Below are positions 60,975-64,000 of a stretch of DNA of 64,000 nucleotides, piece after piece. Under the pieces are notes generated by a model. That model was given only the letters and a program-made list of their open reading frames with translations. It made no database searches and had not been told where the DNA came from. A program made the translations under genes and the position numbers. How positions within the stretch are numbered: position 1 is the first letter of the stretch; each line of letters begins with the position of its first letter. The stretch comes from Ridgeia piscesae. Lineage: Eukaryota > Annelida > Polychaeta > Sabellida > Siboglinidae. The stretch lies in NCBI GenBank assembly GCA_025642075.2, contig JAODUO010000154.1, forward strand, positions 551,001 to 615,000, read 5' to 3'.

Positions 60975-62820
60975 TATATCTGTGTGGGGGCAAAATTACA
61001 CTGTCAGCAAGTATATTTATTGCATGTAAGGCTATTTATCATTGAGTTTAATTTCTACGACAAGCAGCCTTAGATATGTCATATGCACATCACCTACGTC
61101 ATTCAGCCTCAAATGGCTTGTACACAGTTGACTTTCTGATTTATCATGATTGTGTTGGTCTGCTTACTCCAGCTTCACCATATTCATTCTTAGTTAAACT
61201 GAGCAGTGTCAGTTCTCAGCACACTATGGACCCAGTCTGTGGTATGTATCTGAACATCGCATACAGTCTGATGAAATAATTGTTAACAAAACACTAAGTT
61301 TTCATCATCAGTTACTGGCTAAAAATACACAAGGCAATAATGTCACATAAAGTGACAAATAAGTATGCAAAATATTGATCACACTGCATCATCTCAGTAT
61401 ATATTTTCCATCAGACATTTCCCAACAAACTGTCAGATGTGACAGACATACACAAGTAAGATGATCACAGACTGCCTGGTGACTAGAAATTACCGGGTAA
61501 GTAAATTAGTCATATCTCACATCATGATCACACTAATAATGCAGTGTCATGACGACACCCGTTAAGAGATCACTAATTGTCCTAATAAGTCACAATACAG
61601 CAAGGACCCTCCCGTGAGACATCTGGCAGTGGCAGTCTCTAAAGAGACATTAATCAGCCAATAAGTCACAAGGTGAGGGCAAGTTCACCATAGCATGATA
61701 CAGCACTTGTGTATGCACACAAACTCAAATACTGATCAAACAACCATTTTCTCTGTCTGTTTTGTGCATTGATACATTACCAATTATATATTTATCAGTG
61801 ACATGACAGGTTAGAACTATGTTAAATGGGGGTACTAAAAAACTACTAATTAAAGGATGAAAATGCATTGATTGATAGAGCTGAGATTTCAAATTCAATT
61901 AAATATTTCAGAGAACAGGTTTTTTAGAATATCACTGTAGAGAACTGTCTGACCAGTGAAGTTACTCAGTCTTCTGTCAAATAATTAATACGATTCAACC
62001 ACTTCTGCTGAAATACCTGACTACAACTTGAATATTACCAAACTGACTCATAATAAAAACACTGTAACAATACTGATCAGCACTGGATTCAGCAGGCCCC
62101 TCTGCGATTCTCTGAAACCTTTTTACTAATGTAATAAGTCATTCCAGCCACGCAAAATATAACATATGAGACTGCTCTGCACTAATAAATACATCTAAAT
62201 AATTCATGTATCACCTATAAGTTGTCTGCAGTTTACAAGAAATGTTGGCATAAATCACATAATAATTTAATCACAGAAAACATATGATATTTTGTAGTAA
62301 ACTGCTAGGCATGTAGTTTCTCCATGTGTACTACCAATTGACACATGTCTGTGACTGTGTGCCAGTGCCAGATGGATTCAGTGACTGAAGGCATTATACT
62401 CACGTTTTATGACACCTGCCAGTGGTTGTGGTCAGCTAAGACAGCTGTCACTGTCACATGGCTGAAATCTAGGAAAACAAGCGCGGGCTGGAGCCATGGC
62501 CTATGCGAAGGATGGGCCAGAGCTAGGGAATTGCTTGTCGGTGCCAGCGACATGTTTGTCCCTCAATGATATATTGCTACTGCTGCTGACGACCTTATAG
62601 TACTCTTCCATAATGGAATCATGCGGATATTTATTATTTGCTGTCACAACCGCAAACTGTCACGAATTCGGCTTGTGACAGGTTGTGTCGTGACACATGC
62701 CAAAAATCAACATTCAACACCGAAACATTGCTGCAAATCTAAACGTCAAAATACACCGAGCATGTGCCGTGGCTTTGGTAAAAGTGTTACCTTTGTACTC
62801 TGTGCTATTATTCGTGTCTG
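60975..62820. other. Unique sequence
   Basis: AT-rich, with a slightly GC-richer stretch at 62440-62560. No gene is assigned. Confidence 0.5.
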
Positions 62821-62855
62821 ACTATGTTTGCTCGCACTACACTACGGCTACGCAT

Positions 62856-62863
62856 TGACGTCA
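62856..62863. promoter_or_regulatory. CRE-type palindrome
   Basis: TGACGTCA is a perfect cAMP-response-element octamer inside the CpG-rich region next to the putative first exon. Function is inferred only from the match. Confidence 0.4.
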
Positions 62864-63011
62864 TGAGCCGTCATATCCAACCTTATGTAACGCGTCTGCG
62901 ACCGTATCTTCGTCAACAACTACTACAACGTCATTCGGCGTGGTGGCCTACTCAAATGTCGTAGGCTGTCGATATTCGCCAATCGTTAAAGTAATAGAAC
63001 ATTTTACTTAC

Positions 63012-63350
63012 CGAACTCTTTAATGGGTGAATCTGGGTCGTAAATCGAGCGAACCAACAACGCAAACAACTCACACAGCGACCCCCAGACTGACCTGGTC
63101 ACGAAGTACGACAACCTTGACCCCACGTACTTGCTCGCCGCTTGCAACGTTGACAAAGCATTACTCACATGTACGTGGCGCGATCTGCCGGACTATAGTG
63201 AATACAAGCGCCATTATGTTTCGTCTACAAATATCTTTGATACCGCCCCTATTACACGTGCAACTGCACTCACGGCCTTCTAGGATTCCCACAAACCCCA
63301 AAATGTGGAGTTTTTGAGGTGGCAATTTCGTGTTCCATCTCTTCTTCAAA
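63012..63350 (-). other. Putative CpG-rich first exon / promoter region
   Basis: CpGs are dense from about 62850 to 63270, unlike the rest of the window. On the minus strand AAGAGTTCG/gtaagtaaaat is a near-perfect donor at 63011. An ATGGCG start at about 63219 opens a 17-codon frame, MALVFTIVRQIAPRTCE, ending in TAA. A second donor-like GTGAGT lies within it at about 63168. A separate 50-codon frame stays open up to the strong donor (ending YDPDSPIKEF) but has no ATG. Joined to receptor exon 1, both frames hit the TGA before the receptor start, so this exon could be 5' untranslated sequence of the receptor with an upstream reading frame. It could also be the first exon of another gene. The right-hand limit is not defined. 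Confidence 0.4.
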
Positions 63351-63839
63351 TGTATTAATTATATCTCGGTGGTGACTTAGGTGCTGAAATCGGACAGCGT
63401 TTCTTATAAAAAGACGAACTTAAACAATTAAATCGACCAAGTTATTTATTTAGGCCTAGGCTATGGCTATGTCATGGGTCTGGCGTGCAATGGCTATGTC
63501 ATGATATAGGCAGAGTCTAGCTTATGTATGTGAACTGGCATTGCCAAAAACGTATATACACGTAAGCTCGATTGTAGTTGAGCAACACGTTTTACAATTT
63601 GTGTTAGCTATTTCAAAATAATAATAATATTTTCTTTAACATAAACGTAAAATTATTGTATTACCAAGTTGAAAAACGAACGTTTCGGCAGAGCTATAGG
63701 GCCTGTAAGTGGGTCACGATACATGGCGAGACTCCGCGCGACTGGAGCTGAGTGGGGACTGGACACAAGAATAATATTCTAACGATGGGTGACAGTTGTA
63801 GCTTCCGACTAATGAATAGTAGGAAAATCATGTCATCTT

Positions 63840-64000
63840 AATTTGTGTTATACCATTCTTATCTTAAATGTCCGATTTAATATTGAGTTTACCACAATAT
63901 CATAGACATATTATAGGGCGTGCAAGTCTCGTCTTGTGTTATACCTTTCTTATCTTAAATGTCCGTTTTCAATGCAGTCTATAGTACGTGCAGCATTAAA
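63840..64000. repeat. Diverged direct duplication, about 92-bp spacing
   Basis: The block tgttatacc-ttcttatcttaa plus atgtccg occurs near 63847 and again near 63938, each followed some way downstream by a tata-gg/gtacgtgca-like element. The second copy runs to the window end. Confidence 0.6.

Overview
This is a window of animal nuclear DNA, AT-rich and gene-poor, with about a third of its length in minisatellite arrays. One spliced gene can be supported. It lies on the minus strand and encodes a nuclear hormone receptor of the NR1 type. The intron sizes, CEGCK-type zinc fingers, tRNA-derived SINE, LINE reverse-transcriptase remnant and piggyBac-like element fit an invertebrate, most likely a lophotrochozoan such as a mollusc or brachiopod. 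That placement is inference, since nothing here names the species.

Receptor gene, read right to left. A possible CpG-rich first exon lies at 63012-63350. A 36-kb intron would follow it. Coding exon 1 (26534-26641, first zinc finger) is followed by a 2.1-kb intron and coding exon 2 (24289-24430, second zinc finger). A 20.4-kb intron follows, about half of it satellite arrays. Coding exon 3 (2590-3851) holds the A-box, a very repetitive hinge and ligand-binding-domain helix 1. After a 1-kb intron comes coding exon 4 (1474-1597, next part of the ligand-binding domain). The rest of the ligand-binding domain lies outside the window, beyond position 1. All splice phases agree: exons 1 to 4 give 545 uninterrupted codons plus one base. 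The A/B domain is almost absent (14 residues before the first zinc-binding Cys).

Repeats. There are seventeen sizeable tandem arrays with unit lengths of 14 to 56 bp, plus long tetranucleotide and dinucleotide runs. Two arrays abut exons of the receptor. A 49-bp array runs directly into the exon 4 donor, and every unit carries a GTGAGT or GTAAGT copy. A 25/26-bp array lies just upstream of the exon 3 acceptor, and nearly every unit carries a TACTGAC branch-point-like motif. Tandem expansion also occurs inside the coding sequence, in the hinge tetrapeptide repeats. Long open frames crossing the arrays are by-products of repeat units that lack stops, not genes.

Mobile elements: a non-autonomous piggyBac-like element with TTAA ends (53408-54535); a tRNA-derived SINE (38621-38914); a 5'-truncated, broken LINE reverse-transcriptase tail (42085-42668); two copies of a MITE-like family (39302-39592 and 56458-56752); and two inverted copies of another 0.4-kb dispersed family (28754-29143 and 47519-47950). 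A degenerate coding-like block at 25880-26410 has a diverged relative at 21012-21195.

The rest of the window, especially 31-64 kb, is non-coding sequence in which I see no convincing genes, tRNA genes or rRNA.
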